From positions 1 to 34,424 of the forward strand of contig NZ_JADCDB010000018.1 of NCBI RefSeq assembly GCF_020252395.1: 34,424 nucleotides of DNA, read 5' to 3'. Origin of the DNA: Aestuariivirga sp. (lineage in GTDB: Bacteria; Pseudomonadota; Alphaproteobacteria; Rhizobiales; Aestuariivirgaceae). The notes under the pieces were generated by a model, which saw only the letters and a list, made by a program, of their open reading frames with translations, ran no database searches and was not told the origin of the DNA. A program made the translations under genes and the position numbers. How positions within the stretch are numbered: position 1 is the stretch's first letter; every line of letters starts with the position of its first letter. Positions 10,876 to 19,036 of the stretch are shown here, piece after piece.

Positions 10876-11706
10876 TCAGTTCGGCGCCACGCCCCTGAGC
10901 CGCTCGGACCTGCGCCGGAGCAGTTCCAGCGTCACCAGCATCGCGGTGGAGATCAGCACCAGCACGGTTGCGGCCGCGGTGATCGTGGGCGAGATCATCT
11001 CGCGGATGCCGGAGAACATCTGGAGGGGCAGCGTGCGGTCCTCTGGGCTCGCCAGGAACAGCACAACCACCACCTCGTCGAAGGAGGTGACGAAGGCGAA
11101 GAGCGCGCCCGAAATCATGCCCGGCAGGATGAGCGGCATCACCACGCGGAAGAACACCGTGTGCGGCGCCGCCCCGCAGGAGGCGCCCGCCCGCATCAGC
11201 GTCTTGTCGAAACTCGACAGCGTTGCCGTAACGGTGATCACCACGAAGGGGGTGGCTAGGGCGGTATGCGCGAGGATGATGCCGAGCCTGGTGCCCACCA
11301 GGTCGAGCGAGGCATAGAACTTGAACATGCCGACGGCCGAGATGATGACCGGCACGATCATCGGCGAGATGAGGATCGCCATGATCGTCGCCTTGGCGGG
11401 GAAATTGGCGCGGGAGAGGCCAAGCGCCGCCAGCGTTCCGAGGAAGGTGGCGAGGATCGTCGTGGCGATGGCGACGAGGAAGCTCATCTTCACAGCGCCC
11501 GACCAGCGCGGGTTGAAGAAGAAGTCGTTATACCATTTCAGCGAAAAGCCCGGCATGGGATAGGTGAAGAAGCTTTCCGAGTTGAATGACAGCGGCATCA
11601 CCGCGAGAATGGGCGCGATCAGGAACAGCAGCACGAGGGCCACGAAGACGCGCACCGCGTAATACATGATGGTTTCGCCGCGGGTGTAATAGGCGGGAAC
11701 GGCCAT
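10876..11706 (-). CDS. ABC transporter permease, PotC type (polyamine-like uptake)
   Basis: A 276-residue inner-membrane permease with about six transmembrane helices and the binding-protein-dependent transport motif (MRAGASCGAAPHTVFFRVVMPLILPGM), where the EAA loop contacts the ATPase. Length, topology and the N-terminal MPLSFNSESFFTYPMPGFSLKWYNDFF match PotC-like permeases of spermidine/putrescine-type importers. The ATG at 11706 lies 5 bp after the stop of the partner permease; an open frame extends far upstream but overlaps that gene and is rejected. An internal ATG (MYYAVRVF) 14 codons later is possible. The substrate cannot be settled from sequence. Confidence 0.85.
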   Translation of the reverse strand: MAVPAYYTRGETIMYYAVRVFVALVLLFLIAPILAVMPLSFNSESFFTYPMPGFSLKWYNDFFFNPRWSGAVKMSFLVAIATTILATFLGTLAALGLSRANFPAKATIMAILISPMIVPVIISAVGMFKFYASLDLVGTRLGIILAHTALATPFVVITVTATLSSFDKTLMRAGASCGAAPHTVFFRVVMPLILPGMISGALFAFVTSFDEVVVVLFLASPEDRTLPLQMFSGIREMISPTITAAATVLVLISTAMLVTLELLRRRSERLRGVAPN

Positions 11707-11711
11707 GGCGA

Positions 11712-13001
11712 TCAGCCCAGCTTCATGCGGTCGATGCCGACCAGCTTGTTGTAGACGTAGTAAAGGATCAGCGTCGCGGTGAGCAATATGACGCCGAGTG
11801 CCGAGGCCTTGCCCCAGTTGTTCTCTGAATTGATGGCGCGCTCGATGAAGCCGGAGATCATCTGGTCCGTCGGGCCGCCGACGATGGCCGGCGTGATGTA
11901 GTAGCCGAGGCACAGGATGAACGTGAGAAGGCAGCCCGCCGCGACACCCGGCAGTGTCTGCGGCATGTAGACCCGGATGAAGGAATAGAACGGCGTGCCG
12001 CCCAGCGACTTCGCCGCGCGCATGTAGGTGGGCGAGATGGTCTTCATCACCGAATAGATCGGAAGCAGCGTGAAGGGCAGCTGGATGTGCGTCATCGCCA
12101 CCACGGTCGCAAAGCGCGTCTTGAACAGCTGCGGCTCGCCATTGAGCACGCCGATGAGGTTGAGAAACCAGGTGATGCCGGTCAAATGCAGGAGCCCGGC
12201 GAACACGCCGCCATCGGTCATCAGCACCATCCAGGCCGTGGTGCGCACCAAGAGCGAAGTCCAGAACGGCAGCAGCACGAAGATCATCAGGATGGAGGCC
12301 GTGCGCTGCGGCGAGGTGGCGAGCAGATAGGCCACCGGATAGCCCAGCACCAGCGTGAGCAGCGTGACGAGCAGCGAGATGCCCAGCGTGCGCGCCAGGA
12401 TGCTCTTGTAAATGGCGCGGTCCGCCGGCACCGCCTCGATTGAGCCATCGGGATTCTGACGCAGGTCCAGCATGGAGAGAATGTAGAAGGGCGTGTAGTC
12501 GGAGGCTGAGCGCTTGATGGTGGCCCAGGTCTCGGGTTCGCCCCACACCTTGTCGATGGCGATCACCTGGTCTCTATAAGGCGCGGCCTCGATGGACCCG
12601 ATCTTGCGGCCCGTTGCCACCACCTTGGAGCGGATGCCGGACATTTCATAATTCAGGCGCTTGCCGATCAGCGCCGTCTGTTTGTTCCGCTGGGCTTCCT
12701 TCATGTCGGCCACGAAGGCGGCGAACACCTCTTCGGGGGGCAGGTCCTTGCCGTCCCAGCTCTTCAGGGCCACCACAGTCTGCGGCATGTTCTCCGCCAC
12801 GTCCGGATCATAGACGGAGTTGTAAAGCATGATCAGGATCGGCACGACGAAGGAGAAGATGATGAAAGCGAAGAGCGGCAGCACCAGCGCCATGGCCTTG
12901 AGTTTTTCGGCGCGCTCGGCGCGGGCCAGCGCAACTTTCAGCGGCGTGCCGTCGGCGGCGCGCATCACGCCATCGTTGGGGAGTGCCTGGGCCATGGCCA
13001 T
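11712..13001 (-). CDS. ABC transporter permease, PotB type, with large periplasmic loop
   Basis: A 429-residue permease. The first transmembrane helix is at about residues 38-62 (MALVLPLFAFIIFSFVVPIL); the remaining helices follow after about residue 205, with the permease/ATPase-contact motif near MRAAKSLGGTPFYSFIRVYMPQTLPG. This motif and the neighbour genes fit the PotB half of a polyamine-type importer. Between the first and second helices is a hydrophilic insert of roughly 140 residues (about 65-205, with KSWDGKDLPPEEVFAAFVADMKEAQ and a KVWGEPETWATI segment), much longer than in E. coli PotB, placed on the periplasmic side. Long forms of this kind are known in rhizobial relatives; the function of the insert is unknown. 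The gene lies between the binding protein and the PotC-type permease. Confidence 0.86.
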   Translation of the reverse strand: MAMAQALPNDGVMRAADGTPLKVALARAERAEKLKAMALVLPLFAFIIFSFVVPILIMLYNSVYDPDVAENMPQTVVALKSWDGKDLPPEEVFAAFVADMKEAQRNKQTALIGKRLNYEMSGIRSKVVATGRKIGSIEAAPYRDQVIAIDKVWGEPETWATIKRSASDYTPFYILSMLDLRQNPDGSIEAVPADRAIYKSILARTLGISLLVTLLTLVLGYPVAYLLATSPQRTASILMIFVLLPFWTSLLVRTTAWMVLMTDGGVFAGLLHLTGITWFLNLIGVLNGEPQLFKTRFATVVAMTHIQLPFTLLPIYSVMKTISPTYMRAAKSLGGTPFYSFIRVYMPQTLPGVAAGCLLTFILCLGYYITPAIVGGPTDQMISGFIERAINSENNWGKASALGVILLTATLILYYVYNKLVGIDRMKLG

Positions 13002-13032
13002 GCCGGTTCGCCTTGGTGCGGATCATCACGGG

Positions 13033-13060
13033 GCCGGGGAGGAGAAGCCTCCTCCCCGGC
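13033..13060 (-). promoter_or_regulatory. Intercistronic stem-loop after the binding-protein gene
   Basis: GCCGGGGAGGA (13033-13043) pairs perfectly with TCCTCCCCGGC (13050-13060), leaving a 6-nt loop. It is in the 73-bp gap between the binding-protein stop and the first permease start. No T-run follows, so it is better explained as a partial attenuator or a 3'-end mRNA stabiliser that lets the binding protein be made in excess of the permeases, as known for other ABC operons. Inference from position and structure. Confidence 0.6.
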
Positions 13061-13074
13061 TGTGATTCTGATGC

Positions 13075-14124
13075 TTACTGGGCGAGCCAGGCGTTGAAGC
13101 GCTCGCGCAGCTCGTCGCCCTTGTCACCCCAGAACTGCGGGTCCGGATAGAACACGGTCTTGAGATTGTCCGGCGCCGAGGGCAGGTCCGGCAGGATGGC
13201 CGGGTCGATCAGCGGGGCCGAGTCCTTGTTGGCCGGGCCGTAGGAGATCCACTTGGTCTGGTCCGCCATGCGCTGCGGGTCCGACGCGAAGGTGATGAAG
13301 CGGTAGGCGCCATCGATCTTCGGCGTGCCCTTGGGGATCGCCCACCAGTCCCAGTCCGGAGCCTGGCGGTCCCAGATGATCTTGAAAGGCTTCTTGTCGG
13401 TCTTGATGGCGTTGTAGAAGCGTCCGTTCCACGACGTGGCGAAGACCACCTGGCCGTCGGCCAGAAGCTGCGGACCCTGGGCGCCCGATTCCCACCAGAT
13501 CACGTCCTTTTTGATGGTGTCGAGCTTCTTCAGGGCGCGTTCCACGCCCTCGTCCGTGCCGAGCACCTTATAGACGTCGGCCGGGGCCACGCCGTCGGCC
13601 ATCAGCGCCCATTCGAGGTTGACGAAGGGGCTCTTCTGCAGGGCGCGCTTGCCGGGGAACTTCTTGGTGTCGAACAGCGCCTCGAACAGATCGGCCGGGG
13701 CCTGGGTCTTCGACGTGTCATAGGCGGCGACCGTCGAATACAGGATGTTCGGCACGGCGCAGTCCGTCACGTCGCCACCGATGAACTTCGACTTGTCGAG
13801 GCCGAGCTTGCCCCAGTCGATGGTCTCGAAGGTGCCTTCGGCGCAGCCGGCAAGTGCGGTCTGCGTGTCGACGTCGACAACATCCCAGGTCACGGCCTTG
13901 GCTTCGACCATGGCGCGGATCTTGGCGATTTCACCGTTGTATTCGGCTTCCGTCACCTTGTTGCCGGCGGCGACAAAGGGGGTGAAGAAGGCATTGCGCT
14001 GGCTTTCCTGGTAGGCGCCGCCCCAAGAGGTGATGGTGAGATCGTCGGCCGCCAGGGCCTGGGCAGCGCTGAGCGCCGAGCCGGCCAGCAGGGCCGCGCC
14101 GAACAGAGTAGCAAATTTCTTCAT
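13075..14124 (-). CDS. ABC transporter periplasmic substrate-binding protein, polyamine/PotD type
   Basis: The 349-residue protein starts with a clear Sec signal peptide (MKKFATLFGAALLAGSALSAAQALA, cleavage after ALA), then DDLTITSWGGAYQESQRNAFFTPF, the usual start of PotD/PotF-like family 1 binding proteins. Later features are WDVVDVDTQTALAGC, VNLEWALMADG, FATSWNGRFYNAIK and a C-terminal ...ELRERFNAWLAQ. The family binds spermidine, putrescine or related cations, but opine and other ligands also occur, so the substrate is open. The ATG at 14124 has GGAGGAAG 8 nt upstream. It is the first gene of the importer operon; the gene for an ATP-binding subunit is not adjacent on either side. Confidence 0.88.
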   Translation of the reverse strand: MKKFATLFGAALLAGSALSAAQALAADDLTITSWGGAYQESQRNAFFTPFVAAGNKVTEAEYNGEIAKIRAMVEAKAVTWDVVDVDTQTALAGCAEGTFETIDWGKLGLDKSKFIGGDVTDCAVPNILYSTVAAYDTSKTQAPADLFEALFDTKKFPGKRALQKSPFVNLEWALMADGVAPADVYKVLGTDEGVERALKKLDTIKKDVIWWESGAQGPQLLADGQVVFATSWNGRFYNAIKTDKKPFKIIWDRQAPDWDWWAIPKGTPKIDGAYRFITFASDPQRMADQTKWISYGPANKDSAPLIDPAILPDLPSAPDNLKTVFYPDPQFWGDKGDELRERFNAWLAQ

Positions 14125-14391
14125 ACGACAGCTTCCTCCAGTGTGCCGGTCAGCGCCGGCTTGTTGAAACGGCGGGGAGGATGCGTAACCGCCGCTGCCC
14201 CGCGTTCCGCGGATCACAGCGTTGGTTTCCTCCCCATTTTACGCTTGTTTTCGGTGAGGCGGCGCTGCCCGCAACCCTGTGCGGAACGCCGGTCAGCCCG
14301 TTTTTTTATAAGCGCTGCAAAATATACTAACGGCTTTTCGCGTCGCGTCACTAGAGTTTTTTTACTGGCAAGCGGGAAATTGCGTCATCCC

Positions 14392-15219
14392 TCAAACGTC
14401 CCATTCCTCCACCAGAGCGGGGGATAGGCGGCCGCCGATGCGGAGGGGAGCGATCATTTTCGCCAGTCCCGTGCGGTCATCCGTCTCCACTGCCACGCCC
14501 GCCACGGTCGCGGGCCCCTCTGCGGGGCGCAGGCGTTCCACTGGCAGCTTGCGCAGGAAGCGCTGCAGGGGCTCGGCCTTCTCCATGCCGATGACCGAGT
14601 CATAATCGCCGCACATGCCGGCATCGCTCATATAGGCGGTGCCGCCCGGCAGGATCTGGTGGTCGGCGGTGGGCACATGGGTGTGGGTGCCGGCCACGAG
14701 GCTGGCGCGTCCGTCGCAGAAATGCCCGAAGGCCATCTTCTCCGAGGTCGCCTCGGCGTGGAAGTCGATCAGCACCGCGTCACAGCCCCGGCCCAGCGGG
14801 CAGGCCTCGAGTTCCCGGTCGACGGCGGCGAAGGGGTCGTCCAGCATCGGTTCGATCATCACCCGGCCCATGGCCTGCATGACCAGCACGCGCTTGCCCG
14901 TGGCCGTGTCGATCAGCGCCGCCCCCTGGCCAGGGCAGCCCCTGGGCCAGTTCACCGGCCGCAGCAGGTTGGGGTAGCGCTCGATGAAGATCAGCGCCTC
15001 GCGCTGGTCGAAGGAATGGTTGCCCAGCGTCACGGCGTCGGCCCCCGCCGCAAGGAAGCCCAGAAAGATCTCCTCTGTGATGCCGAAGCCATGCGCCGCA
15101 TTCTCGCCGTTCACCACCACGAGGTCGGGGCGGTAGCGCTCCTTCAGCATGGGTAGCTCGCGCGCCACCGCGTCGCGCCCGGACCGGCCCACCACGTCGC
15201 CCAGGAAGATCAGGCGCAT
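14392..15219 (-). CDS. YmdB-family metallophosphoesterase (TIGR00282)
   Basis: A 275-residue calcineurin-like phosphoesterase. The metal-binding motifs are in order: FLGDVVGRSGRDAV (start), VNGENAAHG, TLGNHSFDQ, DFHAEATSEK and GTHTHVPTADHQILPGGTAYMSDAGMCG. This set matches the TIGR00282/YmdB group; Bacillus YmdB hydrolyses 2',3'- or 3',5'-cyclic nucleotides and affects RNA turnover, but the substrate here is unproven. The start (ATG 15219) overlaps the stop of the cyclo-ligase gene by 10 bp, so the two are translationally coupled. Its 3' end faces the AT-rich upstream region of the ABC operon. Confidence 0.92.
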   Translation of the reverse strand: MRLIFLGDVVGRSGRDAVARELPMLKERYRPDLVVVNGENAAHGFGITEEIFLGFLAAGADAVTLGNHSFDQREALIFIERYPNLLRPVNWPRGCPGQGAALIDTATGKRVLVMQAMGRVMIEPMLDDPFAAVDRELEACPLGRGCDAVLIDFHAEATSEKMAFGHFCDGRASLVAGTHTHVPTADHQILPGGTAYMSDAGMCGDYDSVIGMEKAEPLQRFLRKLPVERLRPAEGPATVAGVAVETDDRTGLAKMIAPLRIGGRLSPALVEEWDV

Positions 15220-15785
15220 CGGAAGGTCTCCTGCTCGGTCATCACATAGTCGAGCGGCGCATCGTGGAGGCCTGCCGGCGCCTCCTCCACCATCTGCGCC
15301 TGATAGGCCACGCCGACCGCCACCACCTTCTTCAGTGCACGGAGCTTTTCCAGCGTGCGGTCATAGAAGCCGCCGCCATAGCCGAGCCGGAAGCCCCTGC
15401 GGTCGAAGGCCAGCATCGGCACCAGCAGCACGTCGGGCATCACCTCGGGCGCCGAGTCAAGCGGCGCCGGAATGTCCCACGCCCCCGGCGCCAGCGGGCC
15501 GCCGGGCGTCCACTCCCGGAAGATCAGCGGCTGTTCCGCCGCCACCACCACTGGCAGGCAGCTCCGCCAGCCGTCGCGGCGCAACCGGTTCAGCAAGGGG
15601 ACCGTGGTGATCTCGCTCTTGTAGGGAATGAAGCCGGAGACGATGCCGGAAACGATGCCGATGCCGGGCGGCAGGCCGCGCTCGGCCAGCACGAGACCGG
15701 CGCTGTCCTTGAGTTGCTCATGGGCCTCCGCCCGGCGCTTCGATGCGGCGGCGCGCGCCTGGCGCTTCACGTCTGCGATGTCCAT
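15210..15785 (-). CDS. 5-formyltetrahydrofolate cyclo-ligase
   Basis: This enzyme converts 5-formyl-THF to 5,10-methenyl-THF with ATP, returning a folate storage form to the active pool. The 191-residue protein has the basic N-terminal helix DVKRQARAAASKRRAEAHEQ and the ATP/substrate signature VPMLAFDRRGFRLGYGGGFYDRTL, then the C-terminal DAPLDYVMTEQETFR. The ATG at 15785 is chosen because the longer in-frame start (15932) would run through the 6S RNA sequence. In enterobacteria the homologue (ygfA/fau) is likewise directly downstream of ssrS and zapA, so the neighbourhood is conserved over a great distance. Confidence 0.95.
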   Translation of the reverse strand: MDIADVKRQARAAASKRRAEAHEQLKDSAGLVLAERGLPPGIGIVSGIVSGFIPYKSEITTVPLLNRLRRDGWRSCLPVVVAAEQPLIFREWTPGGPLAPGAWDIPAPLDSAPEVMPDVLLVPMLAFDRRGFRLGYGGGFYDRTLEKLRALKKVVAVGVAYQAQMVEEAPAGLHDAPLDYVMTEQETFRCA

Positions 15786-15815
15786 CAAATCCCCGGCGAA
15801 GAAGACGATCAGAGC

Positions 15816-15977
15816 GGCGAGCCACCATGGGCCGTGAGTGACGTACGATCCCGGGTCCCTACAAGTGTAGGTGGGCGCCGTTTGGGCAAGGCCACGGCCA
15901 AGCCCAGGGACAGCTCCCATTCGGAAACGCATAGGCCCCAGGGAAAAAATGTCAGCTCACGCACCGGGCAGCCCGCC
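15816..15977 (-). ncRNA. ssrS: 6S RNA (SsrS), RNA polymerase-holoenzyme mimic
   Basis: Called from structure and synteny. Between zapA and the cyclo-ligase gene, the position of ssrS in many proteobacteria, the minus strand can fold into one long rod. GGCGGGC (15977-15971) pairs with GCTCGCC (15822-15816); GTGAG-C-TGAC (15960-15951) pairs with GTCACTCAC (15842-15834). A wide central bubble follows, with a small hairpin in its 3' strand (CCTACACTTGTAGG) as typical of 6S RNA, and an apical stem GGGC..GGCC/GGCC..GCCC. The length is about 162 nt. The 5' end coincides with the predicted start from the promoter at 15985-16013. 6S RNA binds the housekeeping holoenzyme and down-regulates promoters in stationary phase. 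Exact ends are estimates. Confidence 0.8.
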
Positions 15978-15984
15978 AGGCGCC

Positions 15985-16013
15985 TATTTAGGTGCGATGG
16001 GTGTGAATGTCCA
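15985..16013 (-). promoter_or_regulatory. Candidate promoter for 6S RNA
   Basis: On the minus strand TGGACA (16013-16008) and TAAATA (15990-15985) are separated by 17 bp. The first differs from TTGACA by one base. A start 7-8 nt downstream falls at 15977, exactly where the outer stem of the 6S fold begins. Confidence 0.6.
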
Positions 16014-16043
16014 TGAAGGAAGCCGTTGCCGGGCGAGAGGCCC

Positions 16044-16400
16044 TTACTTCCCCAGATGCCGGGCCAGCACCTCGAGGCGCTCGCTCGCCACCATCAGCCG
16101 CTCGCCCAGCGTGGCCTGGATCTCGAGGGCCTCCATCTGCGCGGCGTTTCTTGCCTCGCGCAAACCGTCCACCTGCTCCTCAAGCTCGCGGATGCGCTCG
16201 ATCGCTTCCGACAAACGGTCCGCCACCATCAGCCCCGCCATCACCAGCATGCGGATGTCGCCGACATTGCCGACGCTTGCCTTCACCCGCTGCACTTCGC
16301 TGTCGAGAAGCTCCGCAAGATCGCGCAAATGCGGCTCCTCGCCCTCCGGGCATTGCATGGTGTAGGGCCGGCCGTTCACCTGGACGATCACATGCGCCAT
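16044..16400 (-). CDS. zapA: ZapA, FtsZ-ring-associated protein
   Basis: The 118-residue protein opens with the short beta-strand head typical of ZapA (MAHVIVQVNGRPYTMQCPEGEEPHLRDLAELLDSEV), then VGDIRMLVMAGLMVADRL and a C-terminal coiled coil (about residues 65-115). ZapA bundles FtsZ filaments at the division site. The ATG at 16400 is 4 bp after the stop of the preceding DUF4164 gene; a longer frame upstream overlaps that gene and is discarded. The zapA-6S RNA-cyclo-ligase order matches E. coli zapA-ssrS-ygfA. Confidence 0.93.
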   Translation of the reverse strand: MAHVIVQVNGRPYTMQCPEGEEPHLRDLAELLDSEVQRVKASVGNVGDIRMLVMAGLMVADRLSEAIERIRELEEQVDGLREARNAAQMEALEIQATLGERLMVASERLEVLARHLGK

Positions 16401-16404
16401 GCCA

Positions 16405-16689
16405 TTACTCCGGCGTGTTCGAGTGCAGGACGGCCCTGATGCGCGACATGGCCGCGTCGATCTTGCCTGCGGCCGTCTTCGAGGTATCGGCGAGCTCTCC
16501 GGCCTTGCTGCGCACGAGGTCAAGCTCATGCGCCAGCCGCGCCCTCTCGCGCTTCAGGGATTCGGTCTCGCTCTCCAGCACCACGATGCGGGCCTGCCCG
16601 TCAAAGGTGCCGCCCAACGCCTGCTCGACCCGGCGCAGCGCCGCCTCGAACCTCAGGAACGCCTCATCCAGTTTCTGAATATCCGCCAT
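16405..16689 (-). CDS. DUF4164 small coiled-coil protein
   Basis: A 94-residue, almost wholly helical, highly charged protein (LDEAFLRFEAALRRVEQAL; VLESETESLKRERARLAHELDLVRSKAGELA; ending KIDAAMSRIRAVL). It resembles the DUF4164 family, found next to zapA in rhizobia and relatives. Its position at the head of the zapA operon suggests a link with the division ring, but no function is established. The ATG at 16689 is preferred; a TTG one codon upstream is also in frame. Confidence 0.82.
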   Translation of the reverse strand: MADIQKLDEAFLRFEAALRRVEQALGGTFDGQARIVVLESETESLKRERARLAHELDLVRSKAGELADTSKTAAGKIDAAMSRIRAVLHSNTPE

Positions 16690-16883
16690 CAAAGCCTCTG
16701 GTATGATTGCAGAATTCCCTGCCTGCTTTCAATGTTCACCATATGCCGTTTGTGCGACTCAGGCAACGCCCTCGAAACCCCGGCGCACAAGATCCGCACA
16801 AGCGATGGTTCCAATTGACTCGCGAGGCCAAGGCGCTATCACCACCGGCATTCCTCCAGCGTTCCAAGGGACCCGCCCAGGCC

Positions 16884-18857
16884 ATGACCCATTATTCCAC
16901 CGAACAGACCCGCCACATGGCAAATGCCATCCGCGCCCTTTCGATGGATGCCGTGCAGAAGGCCAATTCCGGCCATCCGGGCCTGCCCATGGGTGCGGCG
17001 GACGTGGCAACCGTGCTGTTCACCCAGTTCCTCAAATTCGACGCGTCCGACCCGCACTGGCCGGACCGTGACCGCTTCATCCTCTCCGCCGGCCACGGCT
17101 CCATGCTGCTCTATTCGCTGCTGCATCTGACGGGCTATGCCGACATGACGCTGGAGCAGATCAAGAACTTCCGCCAGATGGGCGCCAGAACCGCCGGCCA
17201 CCCCGAGTTCGGCCACGCCTCCGGCATCGAGACGACGACCGGCCCCTTGGGCCAGGGCATCGCCAATGCGGTGGGCTTCGCCATCGCCGAGCGCCACCTC
17301 AATGCCGAGTTCGGCGACGGCCTCGTCAACCACAAGACCTATGTGCTGGCTGGTGATGGCTGCCTGATGGAGGGTGTCAGCCAGGAAGCCATCGCGCTCG
17401 CCGGTCACCTGAAGCTCAAGAACCTCATCGTGCTGTGGGACGACAACGGCATCACCATCGACGGTAAAGTGTCGATGTCGGACTCGACCAACCAGACGGC
17501 CCGCTTCGCCGCATCGGGCTGGACCGTCTCCGCCTGTGACGGCCACAACCCGGGCGAAATCGCCGCCTGCCTGTCGGCCGCCCAGCATGCCGGCCGCCCG
17601 GTGCTGATCGCCTGCAAGACCACCATCGGTTATGGCGCGCCCACCAAGGCCGGCACCTCGGGCTCGCACGGCTCGCCCTTGGGCCCGGACGAGATCGCCG
17701 GCGCCCGCAAGGCGCTGGGCTGGGATTACGAGCCCTTCGTCATCCCCAAAGACCTGATGGACGCCTGGCGCCAGGCCGGTTCGCGTGGGAGCGCCGATCG
17801 CGCCGCCTGGACCGCCCGTCTCGCCGCCAGCCCCAAGAAGGAGGAGTTCACCCGCCGCGCATCGGGCAAGCTGCCCGCCGATTTCGACTCGGTAATCGCC
17901 GGCTACAAGCAGGAACTCGCCAAGAACCAGCCGGCACTCGCCACCCGCAATGCCTCGCAGAACGCCCTTGACGTGATCAACGCGGCCGTGCCCGAGACGG
18001 TCGGCGGCTCGGCGGACCTCACCGGCTCCAACAACACCAAATCGAAGGAGCTGAAGCCCTTCGACGCCCACAACTATGGCGGCCGCTACATCTATTACGG
18101 CATCCGCGAGCATGGCATGGCCGCGGCGATGAACGGCATGGCGCTGCATGGCGGCGTCATCCCCTATGGCGGCACCTTCCTGGTCTTCACCGATTACTGC
18201 CGCCCGTCGATCCGCCTCTCGGCCCTAATGGGCGTGCGCGCCATCTATGTGATGACGCATGACTCGATCGGCCTTGGCGAGGACGGCCCCACTCACCAGC
18301 CGGTGGAGCACCTGGCAGCACTCCGTGTCATCCCCAACCTCGCCGTCTACCGCCCCTGTGACGCGGTGGAGACCGCCGAGTGCTGGCAGCTGGCGCTGAA
18401 GGACGAGACCCGCCCCTCGGTGCTGGCGCTGACCCGCCAGAAGCTGAAGCCCGCCCGCATCGCCTATTCGGAAGAGAACCTCTGCGCCCGCGGCGCTTAC
18501 GAGATCGCCCCTTCCGGCAAGCCCGCACAGGTCGTGATCTTTGCCTCGGGCTCCGAAGTCGAGATCGCCATCGCCGCCAAGGCCAAGCTCGATGCCGCCG
18601 GCAAGCCCACCCGCGTCGTCTCCGTGCCGTCCATGGAAAACTTCGCCGCGCAGGACAAGGCCTACCAGGCCAAGCTGCTCGGCGCCGAAAAGCACCGCAT
18701 CGCCATCGAGGCCGGCGTGCGCACCGGCTGGGACCACTTCATCGGCGCCGATGGAACCTTTATCGGCATGACCGGCTTCGGCGCCTCAGGCCCGGCCGAA
18801 CAGCTCTATGCGCATTTCGGCATCACCGCCGAAGCGGTGGTGAAGGCAGCAGGCTGA
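16884..18857 (+). CDS. tkt: Transketolase
   Basis: This thiamine-diphosphate enzyme moves two-carbon ketol units between sugar phosphates in the pentose phosphate pathway. Conserved features are [10 protein letters not shown] (catalytic His at residue 31), [17 protein letters not shown], the ThDP motif GDGCLMEG followed about 25 residues later by [16 protein letters not shown], the GSADLTGSN strand, [12 protein letters not shown], and [19 protein letters not shown]. At 657 residues it matches the usual length. The ATG at 16884 agrees with family N-termini ([19 protein letters not shown]); the frame is open for 59 more codons upstream, but that part does not resemble transketolase. It is divergent from the DUF4164-zapA operon, with 194 bp of shared upstream region. 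Confidence 0.97.
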   Translation: MTHYSTEQTRHMANAIRALSMDAVQKANSGHPGLPMGAADVATVLFTQFLKFDASDPHWPDRDRFILSAGHGSMLLYSLLHLTGYADMTLEQIKNFRQMGARTAGHPEFGHASGIETTTGPLGQGIANAVGFAIAERHLNAEFGDGLVNHKTYVLAGDGCLMEGVSQEAIALAGHLKLKNLIVLWDDNGITIDGKVSMSDSTNQTARFAASGWTVSACDGHNPGEIAACLSAAQHAGRPVLIACKTTIGYGAPTKAGTSGSHGSPLGPDEIAGARKALGWDYEPFVIPKDLMDAWRQAGSRGSADRAAWTARLAASPKKEEFTRRASGKLPADFDSVIAGYKQELAKNQPALATRNASQNALDVINAAVPETVGGSADLTGSNNTKSKELKPFDAHNYGGRYIYYGIREHGMAAAMNGMALHGGVIPYGGTFLVFTDYCRPSIRLSALMGVRAIYVMTHDSIGLGEDGPTHQPVEHLAALRVIPNLAVYRPCDAVETAECWQLALKDETRPSVLALTRQKLKPARIAYSEENLCARGAYEIAPSGKPAQVVIFASGSEVEIAIAAKAKLDAAGKPTRVVSVPSMENFAAQDKAYQAKLLGAEKHRIAIEAGVRTGWDHFIGADGTFIGMTGFGASGPAEQLYAHFGITAEAVVKAAG

Positions 18858-18917
18858 CACACAGCGAGGTTCGATGGCCCAGCCCCTCCCCCAGCTCCGT
18901 CACCCCTCCCCTCGCGC

Positions 18918-18993
18918 CGTCACCCCAGCGAAAGCTGGGGTCCAGCTTGGGGCCGCGGACGGAAGCTGGATGCCAGCTTTCGCTGGCATGACG
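18918..18993. repeat. Paired-hairpin intergenic repeat (REP/BIME-like)
   Basis: In the tkt-pgk gap a 31-bp arm (18918-18948) and an inverted arm (18963-18993) are 27/31 identical. Each arm is itself a hairpin: CCCCAGC-GAAA-GCTGGGG on the left and TGCCAGC-TTTC-GCTGGCA on the right. The base differences between the arms keep the pairing within each hairpin, so structure is preserved. This is the form of REP doublets that are scattered through many genomes. A single-arm relative is at 21970-21991. Confidence 0.85.
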
Positions 18994-19036
18994 ATGCATA
19001 GTATTGTTCGACGATCTTCACCTACAGGAGAAGGCG

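Noticed and set aside
11707-12546. Upstream extension of the PotC-type permease frame
   Set aside because: The extension overlaps the other permease gene in another frame. The real start is the ATG at 11706, 5 bp after that gene's stop.
15786-15932. N-terminal extension of the cyclo-ligase gene
   Set aside because: It would translate through the predicted 6S RNA and adds residues with no family similarity.
16707-16883. 59-codon N-terminal extension of transketolase
   Set aside because: The family starts at the MTHYSTEQ-type sequence; the extension has no similarity and covers the likely promoter region.
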